DNA from: Adiantum capillus-veneris
Taxonomy: Eukaryota; Streptophyta; Polypodiopsida; Polypodiales; Pteridaceae
Length of the DNA stretch: 64,000 nt
Assembly: GCA_014529385.2 (NCBI GenBank)
Contig: CM043946.1
Location: 20,700,577 to 20,764,576 of the forward strand
Direction: 5' to 3'
Position numbers and translations under genes: made by a program. Below, one piece after another: positions 34,341 to 49,172 of this stretch; the stretch's first letter is position 1; each line of letters begins with the position of its first letter. Below the pieces are notes generated by a model. The model ran no database searches, had not been told where the DNA came from, and worked only from the letters and a program-made list of their open reading frames with translations.

Positions 34341-35007
34341 ATGGGTGCCACTTAATCAACAAAAGACACTTAAGAAGGATAAACAGGACATCGCCCACCC
34401 CATTCAATAAAAAAAGGAGATACCACAGGCGAAAAAGAATAAATCAAGGTCAGCAATATAATAACAAAAGGTATGGGTACAGAAAGATGGAAATGCACGA
34501 GTCTACACACCACAAGGCAGTAGCAAACAACCTCTGCACAACAATGTTAAACAAACACCGAAAAGGGTCATAAAACAGATGTGGATACTGAAAAACATGC
34601 TCAATCTCCATATACATTAGACACGAATTTGGATCCCCAAATTGATGCTACAGGAACTCCCTTCAGTACAAGCAAAACCAGCTGCAAGACAAACGACATC
34701 GGCAAATCGATCTGTGTGGATACCAATCAAAAGAACATCAATAACGACCAAAAAAGAGGCCATAAACCTACAAACACCTCCAAAACAAAAATGCAAATGG
34801 CTAGCAAAGGAGAAAAAGATTATGGCCACATCAGACACGAGACTCCTATCACAGGAAACCATAAGAGCCATATCTACAGTAGCGGCAAACCAGGGCACCT
34901 TCGCAAAGAAGACGATCAAACAACGAGCGGCAGAATTACAACTTTTAATTACAAATAAAATATGCAAAACAAACCAAGAACAAACTGGAAACCTCGCCAT
35001 TGAATGA
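34341..35007 (+). pseudogene. C-terminal tail of the family A polyprotein, copy 2
   Basis: Overlapping frames 34268-34573, 34581-34958 and 34642-35007 are rich in Thr, Lys, Asn and Gln. SVWIPIKRTSITTKK resembles WIPKHQINTRKP in the copy 1 tail. No domain is recognisable and the tail is broken by frameshifts. Confidence 0.42.
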
Positions 35008-35839
35008 AAATAAGCATCATGTTTATTCCCTCCTCTCGCACCGCATTTAGTTTAACATGCATTGGTCGCGTATGCATCAGGTAGGGCCACGTTACAAGGC
35101 CGCGCATTAGCATGATTTTTAACCCATGCACTACACATACCCTGAGGCAATAACTTTTCATCCGGGAGGACTCCGATTAGGAGGAGGGGAGGCATTCTCA
35201 ATGCGAACCCGATGACTAAAAAAAGCAGCAAAAAGGGCATGTTTTGACTATTTTTGAGGGGTTTACGTTTAATTGTGAAATGTTTTGGAATAACCTAAGT
35301 ACATATGCCCTTATACATCATTAATCTACAGATATATGAGGCCAAACGCCAAATGGAGGCCGATAAGCATGTGTATATATGTAAAAATAGCCATTTTTTG
35401 GGCAAAATATCGGTAAAACGGAAAAATCCGGCCATAAAAATTACATGTAAGTATACATAGTGTGCCAGGGTGAAGTTTTTGATTTATTTTGATTTTTGGG
35501 GGTTTTTTGGGTTGTTTTTGCTATTTTTCTTTCAATTTTACTAATTATTGGCAGAAAAACTTCAAAAATACAAAAAGCAGGTGAAATGAGATCGTAATGA
35601 AAAACAAAAAAGATGGGGATGATCAGTGACTATAATACAACCCAAGGTGCAGTGGGGGTGCAATTATGAGAATGAAGCGGGAGGCGTGTTGTGGCCAGAT
35701 TTTGATCGAATCGTCAAAATTCTCAGAAACTGGGAAAACGGAGTCCAAATGGAGAACTTTTTGAGCCTAAACCGCATTTCGACTTTTTCACTCCACTTAG
35801 AGCTCATTTCTACTATTCACTTGTGAGAGAGAGCTGTAG
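35008..35839. other. Noncoding flank left of element T
   Basis: AT-rich, with no credible ORF. Before element T inserted, this sequence continued at 48286. It is probably the 3' noncoding part of family A copy 2. Confidence 0.5.
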
Positions 35840-35843
35840 CCAC
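35840..35843. repeat. Target-site duplication of element T (left)
   Basis: CCAC directly before the LTR TG matches CCAC at 48282-48285 directly after the other LTR. A fifth base does not match. The solo LTR at 55112 also has a 4-bp duplication, so 4 bp appears characteristic of this family. Confidence 0.75.
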
Positions 35844-38592
<2,749 letters not shown>

Positions 38593-38606
38593 TTAGCCCT
38601 CCCCCT
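38593..38606 (-). other. Polypurine tract of element T
   Basis: The minus strand reads AGGGGGAGGGCTAA immediately before the LTR start TGATAGCC, and 14 bases after the gag-pol stop. The position and composition are those of a plus-strand primer. Confidence 0.88.
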
Positions 38607-38620
38607 GGATGATGGTATAT

Positions 38621-41600
38621 TCATGTACCATCATAGAGCATCTTTTCCAAAGAGAGTGCTTCAGAGTCCTTGACGAGATCTTCATTGTTTGGCCCCTCAT
38701 AATTTTGGCTGGAGTTACACTCATGCTTCATGTAACAATACTTACATGAGACAGCGGCCTTTGGACAGATCTTTGGTAGATTCTTTGGTAGAAGGCGACT
38801 CAAATAGAGCTTCAAGCGATACCCGTTTACCTTCCTGGAGAGCTCTTTACCATTCAAGTCCATAAGCTGATAGTAGCTAGAATTGAAAGCCTTCTTGACT
38901 ATGTATGGCCCTTGCCATCTAGTTTCAAACTTGGCATCAAAACGATTGTCAAGTCGATTGTCATACCTTAGCACAAGCTCTCCTTCCTTGATGCCTTTGT
39001 CCTTCAGTTTCTTGTCGTGCGTTTCTTTCGCTTGTGTGGCTTTCCTCTTGTAGCACTCGTATGCTGCTTCTCTTTTCCACTCAAGCTCCACTAACGTAAG
39101 AAGTCAATCCATCCATACCTCTTGATCATCTTGTGCTGATTTGCCATGAAGTCGCATTGTTGGAATGTTTAGCTCAATTGGCTGTAAAGCCTCTTGACCA
39201 TAGACCAAGTGAAATGGTGTGAACTCCGTGGCTTCCCTATATGTGGTTCGATACGCCCACAAGGCACCATCCAAGAAGTCATCCCATAATTTTGTCTTGT
39301 TTTGCACCATCTTTCTAATGATTCCTGCAATGACACCATTAGCCTTCTCCACCAAACCATTTGATTGTGGGTAGTATGGTGTGCTATGACGATGTAGAAT
39401 GTGAAGCTCTTCACAAACTTCTGTGAGCAATCCTTTTCTAAACCCTGGACCATTATCAGAAACAATCTCCAAAGGTGTGCCAAATCTACAACAAATGTGA
39501 GTGTAGACGAATTTGCTTACTGTCTTCTCATTTACCTTTGCCACACTTTGTGCTTCCACCCACCTAGTCATATAGTCTACAGCCACTAGAATGTAGAGTT
39601 TACCATTTTTTGTCCTAGGCAGAGGACCCATAGCATCAATGCCCCACTTTTCAAAGGGTCCATTTGCAAGCACTATTTGCCTCGGGCCATGCACCAACCT
39701 TCTATTTCCATTTATCTGACAAGTGTGACAGCTTTTACACCAATGTTGAACATCCACATGCAAACTTGGCCAAACATACCCCGAAAGCAAAATCTTCTTC
39801 ACAGTTAATTCTTGCGCAAAATGACCACCACATGCCTCTTCATGCAAACCTTTTAGAATGGCTGGAATTTCCTTGATAGTTGGTACTCGTCTGCACACTT
39901 GATCCTTCCCTCTTTGATAGAGGGAGCCTTCTAGGAAGAGATATACGCTTGCCTTCTTCATCAGTCTCCTCTTCTGAGCTTTTGTGAAGTCTGGTGGAAA
40001 CTCACCCTCCAAAATGTAGCCAATGATGGGAGCCAATGACTCCAATCCCTGGTACCTCGGTTGCTTCACAACAGCCGCCACCATGATGACCTGCACTTCT
40101 TTCTTTACACATGCAACGGCTTGTTGTGCAAGTAAATCAGCATCTTCATTCTGTTTCCTAGGAATATGATATAGTTGCACTTCTTCAAATTGATTAAACA
40201 ATCTACGAATGGCATGAACTTTTGTCCGTAAGCTCTCATTCTTGCATGCCCAAATGCCTAAAATCTGTTTAACAATGAGAAGTGCATCTCCCTTTACCAT
40301 GAGGCGTTGTATCCCTTGGCCAATGCACATCTTCAAACCATGAAGTAGAGTGTCATATTCTGCTTCATTGTTGCTAGCTGAACTTGGTAGATTGAACTTC
40401 TCTTTCATGACCACCTCTCCACTTGGGTTGAGCAACACTAGCCCTCCCCCTGCTTTTCCTGTGGCTCGACGAAAAGCTCCATCAAAGAACAAAGTAAAAG
40501 CATTAGGAATACTTTTTGGTGGTGGCAATGGTAGGGTCTTTACTTCAGGCACCTTAATCTCCTTTTCGTGCACCCTATAAGTGAGAATCCCTGCCAATTG
40601 TGCACGCACACTATCTTCTACCTTGAAAGAGTATTGAAACTCTTGCAACTCCATAATCCACTTTGAGATCCTAGTACTAAGATTCATTTGAGATGACACC
40701 CAAGGGAACAAATTTTCTGCAGTGAGAATTACAAAAGGTTTTGGTAGCAGGTAGGATCTAAACTTTCTCACCGCAAACATGAGAGAAAGCATCATGAGTT
40801 CTGCTTCTGTGTAGTCTCTCTCCAAAGCATTCATGACCCTACTAGCAAAGTAGATGGGTCGCATCCTTGTACTGTGGGGATCTTGTTGTAGCAACACAGC
40901 ACCAATTGTTTCTTTCCCAGCACTAGAGCTAACAAAGAATGTGTACTCCCAACAAGGAGGCATGAGTGTTGGTAGCTCTGACAAAATGACTTTAATGTTA
41001 CAAAAGTACTCTTCAAGCTCATCAGACCATGCAAATTCTACTTGTTGTGTCAACTTTTGCAAAGGGTGAAGTAACTCCTAGGCTAAGTGAATGAAGCGTG
41101 ACATATACTTCACCTTTTGAATGAATGAGATGACCTCCTTAAGACTCTTGGGTGATGGTAGCTCAATAAGAGCCTTTGCCTTCGAAGGATCCACTTCAAT
41201 GCCTTTGTAAGAAACTTTATGACCAAGCAAGATTACTTCATCCTCACCTATATGGCACTTGTCGGGGTTGAGTTGACCTCCCATGTCGTAGAGCTTCTTT
41301 AAACCTTCTTCTACCCTTTGTAAATGCAATGATTTTGAGCTATAAATACAGAAATCATCAATGAACACCCTAATTGACTTTCCAAAGAATGCTTGAAACA
41401 CCATATTCATGAAACGTTGGAATGTTGCAGGAGCATTTGTCAGACCAAATGGCATGACTCTAAAAGCATAACAACCCCAAGGAGTGATAAAGGTTGTTTT
41501 CAATTGATCCTCCAGTGCAATCCCTATTTGAAAGTAACCTGAGTAACCATCGCACACAGTGTACTTCTCATGACCAGCTACCTCATTTAGTATCTCATCC

Positions 41601-43900
41601 TGGAATGGGAGGGGAAAGTGATCTCTCTTTGTTGCCTCATTGAGGGGACGGTAATCCACACACACCCTCCACTTGCCGTTCTTCTTAGGAGTGACAACAA
41701 CAGGAGAGACCCACTCTGAATTCTCCACTGGATAAATGAACCCTGCTGCTAGAAGCTTTCTTACCTCCTTGAGTAAAGCCTGCTCCTTGATGACTCCTAG
41801 CCTTCGTAGCTTCTGAGCCTTAGGTGTGGCCTCTGGCTTCAACTCAATTTTGTGTTGAACAGCATCTACTCCACGCACATCGGTGTAGTCTTTAGCAAAA
41901 AGCCTAGGAAACTTCCTTAGCACACATTTGAACTCCTCTCTTTCATTCTTTGTAAGTGTTGTTGATAGCATACCTTCCAGCATCCCTTCATCTTGATCAC
42001 CTTCGTTCTCTTGAGGACCTACCTCCTCCAAGCCTTGACAAGAGGTCTCTTGGTTGCTTGGCTTAAACCTTACCCCCATGACTTCGATGGAGGACTCCTC
42101 TTCAGTAATGCTGCCGCTACTTTCTTCTTCTGAAGTGCTATCGGTCCAACCTTCTTCCGTCTCACTTTGAGATGATTCTTCCTGGAGCTCCTCTTGGCGT
42201 TGCTCCTTCATGTCAAAGACAACCTTCTTGTGATTGTCATTCCTGCAAATTAGCTTTCCACTCTCCCAATCCTGCAAAGCTCGCATTTTCATTAGCCATG
42301 GTCTTCCTAGGATAAATGGGTAACCATTTCCCTTGGTAGACATGACATAGAAATCCACTGCCTTCTTAATGCCAAAGGCCTCCACAAAAACATTTTTACA
42401 AATGCCTACGCACCTAACCTTGCTATTGTTTGCCATCTTGACCCTAATTTCAGGTGTCTCATGGATGTGCATGCCTAGTTTTTGCATGAGTCCCTCTGTC
42501 ATGATGCAAATTTGTGCACCCCCATCCACTAGACCTTTCCTAACCAATCTCCCTTTGATGTAACAGTCTAGCACCGGTGTAATGTCCTCATTCATTTTAG
42601 CTTGTGCAATTTTTACAACAGGCACACTCTCTTTTACCTTTCTCCTAGTGCTAACTGCCCTTGTTAAATCCCTCCTAACTTGTGGACATAATGCAAGAAA
42701 TTGAGGCCATGAAATATCAGGACCCTTACCTCTCATGTCTTCCAACAAGTTGTACGGAGCCATACCATGTCCAAGAGGGAAGTCTTGGAGGTTGATACGG
42801 CGTCGAGTCCTCTTGGTTTCCTTGGTTCCCTTTGCCTTCTTGCCTTGTCCATGGTCACTCTGTGATGTGACTCCTTCTTTCTCTTTACCTTTTCCTCGGC
42901 CACGCTTAATTCCATTGGCTTCCATGTCAACCTCATTTGAATTTGTCACCTCTACCACATGCACATTTGGATCTGGCAAAGGTGGAACTCCTTCTACCCC
43001 TTGTGGAGGTGGTCTTGGTCCATTTGGCCTTTGTAGAAGCCTTGGTTGTTGACCAGTTCCTTCACCTGCATTCATCACTGGGTAATTCAAGTTAGGCCTC
43101 CCTGGCTCCCCACGGGGCCAAGGACAATTATACATCCCATGTCCAGACTCTCCGCAATTCCAACATTGCAAGACTCTCCTAGGTCGTGGATCTCGCTCTT
43201 CAGACTTCTTTGCTTGTCCCTTTGGACCTACAGCTTGTGCAAGGTGAATTGACAGGCTGCTTAAAGATTCGTTTAACTTCTCAATTACTTCCGCCGTTAC
43301 CTCAGGAAGCTCCCTTGATGTTGATGCTTGTGACTTACCTTTGGGTCTAAGACCTTCTATTGGAACCTCTCCCCTTAAGCACTTGAGTTTCCTATACTTC
43401 TCAGCAGCCCTAGTTTCAGCTGCATCAAAAGTAGCAGGTGCTCCCGCCTCAACTTTTACCTTAAGGTCAGGAAAGAGTCCGGCTATGAACCTCTCCTTCT
43501 TTAAAAATTCTGCACCATCACCAGGGTTAGCAACATTTCGTATCCATAGAGCCCAAAGACGTAGAAACTCTTGCTTGTACAAGTAGTAGTCATCTAAGTC
43601 TTTTTGCTTATGAGAAACAATGTCTTGCCATAGTTTCTGAGTGTTTTGGGGATCAAAGAAGTATCTCTTAAAACGATTTAAAACTTCTGTGTAATTCCCC
43701 TTAACTTCCTCAGGCAAAGAGTCAAACCAAGTACTAGCATCTTTCCTAAGGACCACCTCAAACATTTCTACACGTTCTTGATCGGTTACTATCCTCTTGA
43801 TACGGCAAGACATCTTGAAATTTGCTAAAAATAATTCTGCATCCTCTCCAGGCTCTCCAAAGAAAAGAGGATATCCAGACATTTGGCGTTGGCTCTCCAT
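38621..43900 (-). pseudogene. Gag-pol polyprotein of element T, one frame with two premature stops
   Basis: One frame of about 1,760 codons. Codons 1-940: Gag capsid (TWFDSL near residue 58), zinc knuckle CWNCGESGHGMYNC (246-259), protease with VDGGAQ (Asp459; Gly in place of Ser/Thr) and ILGRPW (530), RT about 680-930 with FIDD (846-849). A TAG at 41078-41080 follows. Next are RNase H 1, which has lost catalytic Asp (FFVSSSAGK), and an archaeal-type RNase H with FFDGA, NNEAEY, GDALL and NEDADLL. The zinc finger (H-x3-H region, CKSCHTC) and integrase D, D and E (WGIDAMGP, IVSDNGPGF, GLVEKANG) come after. A TGA at 39104-39106 precedes the integrase C-terminus (39103-38621). Both stops look like single C-to-T changes (CAG and CGA). 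There are no frameshifts. Confidence 0.93.
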
Positions 43901-43949
43901 TATTATGAAAGATTACAACACGAGTTACAATAAGGGATACAATAGAGAT

Positions 43950-44445
43950 CTAGAACCACTCGCCTGCAAATGAAGAAGTGAGAAAATACCACTCTAGGTT
44001 TTCTTCTTCAGCTATCCAAGCTTCAATAAGGTCTCGATTTGTTTGATCAAAACAAAAGGGTAGACTATTGATGAGCTCTAAGAAGGGTTGAAATTCTTCA
44101 AAGCTAAGGCGATAAACAGAAATCTCTAGAACTTCCTTTTCTGGATCCAAAAGAGCAACCACGTCCCAAGTGATAAATTGCACTTGCTCTACAATTCCCA
44201 ATGCACAAGCGGTTTGTATAAAAACTAGATCTTCATGCTCGTCAAAGGCCGTGAGAAAGTAGCAATTGACTAGGAGCTCCTTTCCTTCGAGTTCCACACA
44301 GTCGGAGTGAGGCAACCTTCTCACAATTTCATAAAGAACATCCTCATCAAGTCCAATCAAGTTTGCAAGATTTAAAGACTCCACTTGTGCTACAAAATTC
44401 CTGGACAAAAACTCCTTAGGGTTATGGTTAAATCATTCAAAAGCA
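43950..44445 (-). CDS. Leader ORF B2 of element T, unknown; weakly F-box-like
   Basis: The open frame codes about 152 residues and ends 49 bases before the gag-pol ATG. It has no upstream ATG; a plausible splice acceptor, TTTTTGTCCAG, ends near 44398, so it may be a 3' exon. Motifs are LDEDVLYEIVRRLPHSDCVEL, then LVFIQTACALGIVEQVQF, YRLSFEEFQPFLELINSLPF and an acidic C-terminus. It is paralogous to ORF B1 directly upstream. The LxxxxLxxIVRRLP pattern resembles the start of an F-box, but the rest does not, so this is a guess. No transposon domain is recognisable. Confidence 0.6.
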
Positions 44446-44454
44446 TAAAGAGAT

Positions 44455-45009
44455 TTACAATGTCTCTATGAACAAAGTGTCATAGAAAGTAGAGAAGGAT
44501 GAGAATTTATACAAATTTGCAATCTTCTCTATGCTCTCTTTATTAAGACAAGCTCTGAATAGCTCCCTATCTCCTTTGTTGAAAGCGAAAGGAAGACTAT
44601 TAATAAGACGCAAATGAGGGAAAAATTCACCAAATGTGAGTCTATGAAGCATGAACTCTGGCCGCAAGTTTCCTGAAGAGTCTTCCTCAATGGTGAAATG
44701 CACTCGCCAAACGCCAAATTTCACTCTATTTACCAATCTTAGGGCACACACTAGTTGGATGAATGCGCGGTCTTCCTTAGTGCCCAACAACAAGAGGAAA
44801 ATGGAATCAACGCGTAGGACCTTCCGTCTTAACTTCACCACCCTCTTGTTATGAGGGAGACGCCTTACTACTTGCTCCTGCAACTCAATTGGTAATAGAG
44901 CTAGATCTCTAAGGATTGAACTTTCACTGCACACACATTTCCAGTTAGAACAAATGATCGTTTTTTTGTTTCTTGTAACAACTTGGACAAAGAAAAAACA
45001 AACATACAC
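44455..45009 (-). CDS. Leader ORF B1 of element T, unknown; paralogue of B2
   Basis: An open frame of about 184 residues without an internal ATG near its start. It contains GTATGT at 45009-45004 and TGTGTGCAG near 44930, with a CTAAC branch-site-like sequence between. That would be a short intron of about 80 bases, making the coding exon start near 44928 at ESSILRDL. Shared with B2 are LPIELQEQVVRRLP, the phrase FIQLVCALRLVNRVKF, and HRLTFGEFFPHLRLINSLPF. Conserved spacing with clear divergence indicates an old tandem duplication kept open in both copies. Its function is unknown; possible roles are in RNA handling or host interaction. Confidence 0.6.
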   Translation of the reverse strand: MYVCFFFVQVVTRNKKTIICSNWKCVCSESSILRDLALLPIELQEQVVRRLPHNKRVVKLRRKVLRVDSIFLLLLGTKEDRAFIQLVCALRLVNRVKFGVWRVHFTIEEDSSGNLRPEFMLHRLTFGEFFPHLRLINSLPFAFNKGDRELFRACLNKESIEKIANLYKFSSFSTFYDTLFIETL

Positions 45010-45035
45010 ACTACTTTGCCGGGCTGCACTTCATT

Positions 45036-45254
45036 TTAAAATAAAATGAACACATGTACATCAAAAGAAGTGTGGTAGTTGATGAGAGGTAGAATGACAA
45101 GGTTTGGTGATGCAAGAATTTCTCCTGCTCTTTGGGCACCAAACATGAACACCATTCGTTGTTGAAAATGGATCTTTCTACTAATTGCAACGTTTATTCT
45201 AATGTGTGGAGTAAAATGAAAGGGAAAAACCTCTATTCCTGGGCCATTATCCAT
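45036..45254 (-). CDS. Leader ORF A2 of element T, unknown 72-residue protein
   Basis: Starts with ATG at 45252-45254 (MDNGPGIEVFPF) and ends with a TAA. It shares with A1 the pattern IN-V-x-I-S-x-K-x-x-F-Q, then R-x-x-x-I-x-AS-x-N, and the C-terminus LPLI-x-Y-x-x-S-x-DV-x-x-F-x-LF. A1 and A2 are clear tandem paralogues 234 bases apart. It may be a 5' exon joined to B1, because B1 lacks an ATG and lies just downstream. Confidence 0.55.
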   Translation of the reverse strand: MDNGPGIEVFPFHFTPHIRINVAISRKIHFQQRMVFMFGAQRAGEILASPNLVILPLINYHTSFDVHVFILF

Positions 45255-45275
45255 GGCCTATGCATGTCCTAATGC

Positions 45276-45488
45276 TTAAAACAAAACAAAAATATAGACG
45301 TCCAAACTAAGGTCGTACCTAATGAGAGGCAAAATAAAAGGATTTACTGAAGCGTTTATCTTGGCCAACCTAAGAGGACCTAAAATTCTACGAATGACAC
45401 GTTGAAATTGCAACTTAGTACTAACAATTATGTGTACCTTTTGCCTTGCAATGGGAATGAAGGGATCATACAAAGCTTCGTGATTCAT
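45276..45488 (-). CDS. Leader ORF A1 of element T, unknown 70-residue protein
   Basis: Starts with ATG at 45486-45488 (MNHEALYDPFIPIARQK), only 54 bases after the PBS, so it is the first ORF of the genomic RNA. Paralogous to A2 along its length. A potential 5' splice site, AG/GTACGA, lies near 45319, so the conserved C-terminal residues could be partly intronic. No known family is recognised. Confidence 0.55.
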   Translation of the reverse strand: MNHEALYDPFIPIARQKVHIIVSTKLQFQRVIRRILGPLRLAKINASVNPFILPLIRYDLSLDVYIFVLF

Positions 45489-45541
45489 GCAAACTACTTG
45501 ACTATGCTAAAGGTTGATTCTACACAAAAATACACAAGCCG

Positions 45542-45559
45542 TCCTCAGTGGGGGCACCA
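45542..45559 (-). other. Primer binding site of element T
   Basis: The minus strand reads TGGTGCCCCCACTGAGGA, separated from the LTR end by four bases. It is identical to the PBS at 7453-7470. It would pair with the 3' end of a tRNA ending TCCTCAGTGGGGGCACCA; I did not identify the tRNA. Confidence 0.85.
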
Positions 45560-45563
45560 AAAT

Positions 45564-45822
45564 TGAGGCGGTCCGGGGCGGGCAACAAGAAGAGTGGCCT
45601 CTAGACACCCTTCAAGGCTCCCGTGCTGCTCAATGGGACTGGGGCACAACACAACACAAACCAAAACAACAAACCCACCGCCAAATCCCAACTACACAAG
45701 GGGCACCACCTAGTTTAAGAGCGAACTAGGACGCAAAAGAGGAGAATCGTTAGAGCAACCCACAAACAAGCAAGGAATTTACACTAACCCTAACACCAAT
45801 GGAATACTCTCACACACTAAAA

Positions 45823-45898
<76 letters not shown>

Positions 45899-48281
45899 TG
45901 CTCGGGCTGCTTTGAAACGTATCGGCAATGATCAAGCAAACACAACTATATATTTAAGAAAGAGAGAGAAAGGGGGAGGGGGTGCTTGTTGCATTAATAC
46001 CTTCTTACAAATCTGTCATGACAAATCAAAGTGAGATTTGTACTTGTTCAACATAGCTTGCGTAAATTTCACCACAACACATCACAAGAAAAGCCACCCC
46101 AATCACTGTCTTAAGGCCAGGGGAGTCCTCTCCACCCTGTCGCCCTCTTACAGTATGTGGGATTTATGGCTAGATTGATGACAACACCAGAGACAAGCTA
46201 TCAAGAACTTAACAAAAAAAAAACACCAAGACACTTACACATCATTGTTGTCCATTACTTCACGTTGGAAGGGAGACAAAGTATCCAAGCTTAGTCCAAA
46301 TCCACCCTCCTTGATTCAGCGAATGTTGGGCTTACACTAGTAGGAGAAATGATAGATTTCCTACTCTCAATTGAATGATCACTCTCTCTCTCTTACAATG
46401 GCATAGATTTCCCCTTGCTAATCCCCTATTACAACACATGCACATGCATAAGACAATGAGCTTCCACTCAAGAGCTCCTTCTAGAGAGGTTGAGCTTGGC
46501 TTCTCAAGCTATAGCATAGTGCTCTTGCTTATGGCTCCCCCCTCTTATGCTAGCTACACCCTCCTTTTATAGCAATTTTGAAGGCTAGGGTTACTCCTCT
46601 AACCATGGTTGGGTTAGATTTTCAACAATTTATCTAATTTCTTTTGCTTGGAATTATCAAGAAGTTGGTGGGGAAAGAGAGAGGAGAGAAATGGAGGTGA
46701 TAGGACTTTTCATAGTGGGTTAGTGTTAGTAGAGTTAGTATTAATTTACAAATGGAATTGAATATTTACAATGGGAGTATCCATGTAGGATACAAATAAG
46801 GAAGAAAAACTCTTAAGAGGTAAGAAAAGGTGGATTTCTTACAAGGTTGATGCTCCAAGTGTCTTGAGTAGGGCCAATTTTGACGCTTGTTGACGGTCCA
46901 CTAGCTTTGACGGTACATTTTTTCTCCACTCTTGACCTTCCTTGAGAGACAAGGTAATTGAAGCTGAGTAATCAACCACCATGATGCTATCTTTTAAGAG
47001 AAGAGGCTGAATTTTGTGGTTTTTTGATAGATATGGGTAATTTGGAGGAGGAAAAATGAGACTAGGTGGTCAATTTTGGAATGGAATTGTGTGTGGGAGG
47101 TATGAGTTCACCATGGTTTCTCTTATTCTTCAAGGTTGAGGAGAAGGTGAGTAGTGTGCAGAGAGGAGTGGTGAGAGAGATGGGGATGATGAGTGGAGAA
47201 GTGTGTGTGAAAGAGGAAAATGATAAAGTGGAAGAGAGAGTGTGGCTGCATAGCATGGGAAAACTGGGGTCCACTAAAAAAATCATAGCTCACAGCTGGT
47301 AGCTCCAAAAATCATGAAACATTTTGGGGTGATTATTCAGAGCGTGGGCTACATTTTCTCTTTTGACCACCGTTCCAAATTCGGAGTGAAGATAGGTGCC
47401 AAAATTCTCACCAAAAAGCCTGTTTTTTATGCCTGCAAAAGTCTTTTAGTGGTCCCCTCCTTTGTTGAATTTGTACAATGCATCCAAGAGTGAGCCCCTC
47501 CTTTGTCATATTATAATACAAAGCATTCAAGTTGCCCTTGACCCATGCATGGAGGAGGATTATTGGTGAAATAAGAAATATATACATGGTGGGACTAGTG
47601 TATGGACTATTCATGGACTTTAGCTCAATGAGCACATGGTGTTAGAATAATGAGTAAAAATAATAATAAAAATATGGAGGAGTTATGGATATGGAAAGAT
47701 ATTGGAATCATATGATATGGTCCCTCCTTGAATTATTTTGGGTGAAAGAGGAAAAGGTATGCAAGTAAATAATATAATAAAAGTAACCAATGAGTAGAAA
47801 TCAATTTTTTGTTTTCACGAGGGTGAGGGTGAAAATGTGGGAGTGATTTGTATAAAGGAAAAATATGAGGTTAGAGTATGTACATATTGGCAAAAAAAAT
47901 ATATATATATAATTATGGTGTAAGAGGATGAAAGAAGGTGTACATAGGTTTAATAAAACACACACCTAAGTAGAAATATTTAAATAAAATACCAAAATAA
48001 TTATTAAAAATCCCTATATTTAGGCCATATATACAATGAAATATTTACACACAAAGAGGCCATAATATACTTTTATTTTTTTTATTTTTTTTATTTTTTT
48101 TGGCTCACCTAGCCCAGTGACTAGCTAGCTGAGGGTTTTTAAGAAGATATGGGAAAAGTCCCGTGACTCACGCACGCCTATGTACAGTGAAATGGTAGGG
48201 ATAGCCACAGTGTTTGGGTGATTTTGGTAGGGTGAGGTAACTCACTGTGGCAATTACAAAGAGCCGAAAAAACGGCTATCA
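45564..48281 (-). repeat. 5' LTR of element T
   Basis: Partner of 35844-38592. Transcription would start on the minus strand downstream of a TATA box, TATAAAAGGAG (plus CTCCTTTTATA, 46561-46571), placing U3 at about 1.7 kb. The (GA)35 run is at 45826-45895. Contains the AACGGCTATCA end shared with the solo LTR start. Confidence 0.95.
46561..46571 (-). promoter_or_regulatory. TATA box of the element T promoter
   Basis: TATAAAAGGAG on the minus strand, in the middle of the 5' LTR. The same box occurs in the 3' LTR (36871) and the solo LTR (56823), a good sign that it is the core promoter. Confidence 0.65.
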
Positions 48282-48285
48282 CCAC

Positions 48286-49172
48286 CTAAAGCGCATAGGA
48301 CTTCTAGCAGCCGATACGCCGCACACAATCATCCGACGACCACCAGATATGAGAGGTAGGCTCGGCACCTTATGCTCTTCGTGTATATGTGATGTTTTGT
48401 CACCAAGACTAGTATAGAACTCCAACGGGGTTTGCAGGGTAGAGACCTGTGAGCATAAATAACCACCTAACGGATAACCCAATACCAACAAGACTTCATA
48501 GGGGGTTTACCCTAGCCTAGGAGACCAATCTTGGATTCCCAAAGGAGGCAAGAAAGCAACTGGAAAAACCCTAACATCTCGAGCCCTGCAAGAGGCCACA
48601 AAGAGGAAATCCGGAAAAAGTAACCCGAATGATACCAAAACTCATGGGTAGGAGCTTCTCGACGAGCTCTACAAGGCTACATGGGCCACATGGCCAAAAG
48701 GCGACCCAAAGTAGGCCTAAGCTTTAGAAACAGCATCGGAAATGCAAAGCCTCACTTGGCACTCAGAGCCAAGCAGGACATCCGTTTGCGGCCAAACTTC
48801 ACGAGCGGCTTACCAAGGCCTTCAACAACCAAGTCCTATGGTGGTAGACCACTACAAATCATCGAAGGCATGCAAACGCAATCAGGGGCGCTTCCAGAGC
48901 GATAAATCGCCAAACAAAGCTCAAGTGAATCCAAAACCAACAAGAATCACATCGCAAGGTTCCCCAAGGGTTAATGAAACTATACTGGTCATCATCAAGG
49001 AATTTCATTGCGAAAAAGTGCTCCAAGAGTCAGAAATCACCTCTGAGGCTCCGAAAGCGAAGAAGGTAGTTTCTAACTAACCATTTCATTTTTTAAATTG
49101 AAATAAAGCACAAAGGGACTTAGGGAGGTCATATGCACATGGTAGTAGGACTTGTTCCAAAAAAATATACAG
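48286..49172. other. Flank right of element T; decayed coding-like sequence on the plus strand
   Basis: This sequence was joined to 35839 before T inserted. The plus-strand frame 48742-49080 is open for 112 codons with a Lys/Ser/Gln-rich composition but no motif. It may be the end of the family A copy 2 tail. I call no gene. Confidence 0.4.

Noticed and set aside
44455..45009. Confident F-box gene call for leader ORF B1
   Set aside because: Only an LPxEL...RRLP pattern supports it; the rest of the F-box consensus is absent.
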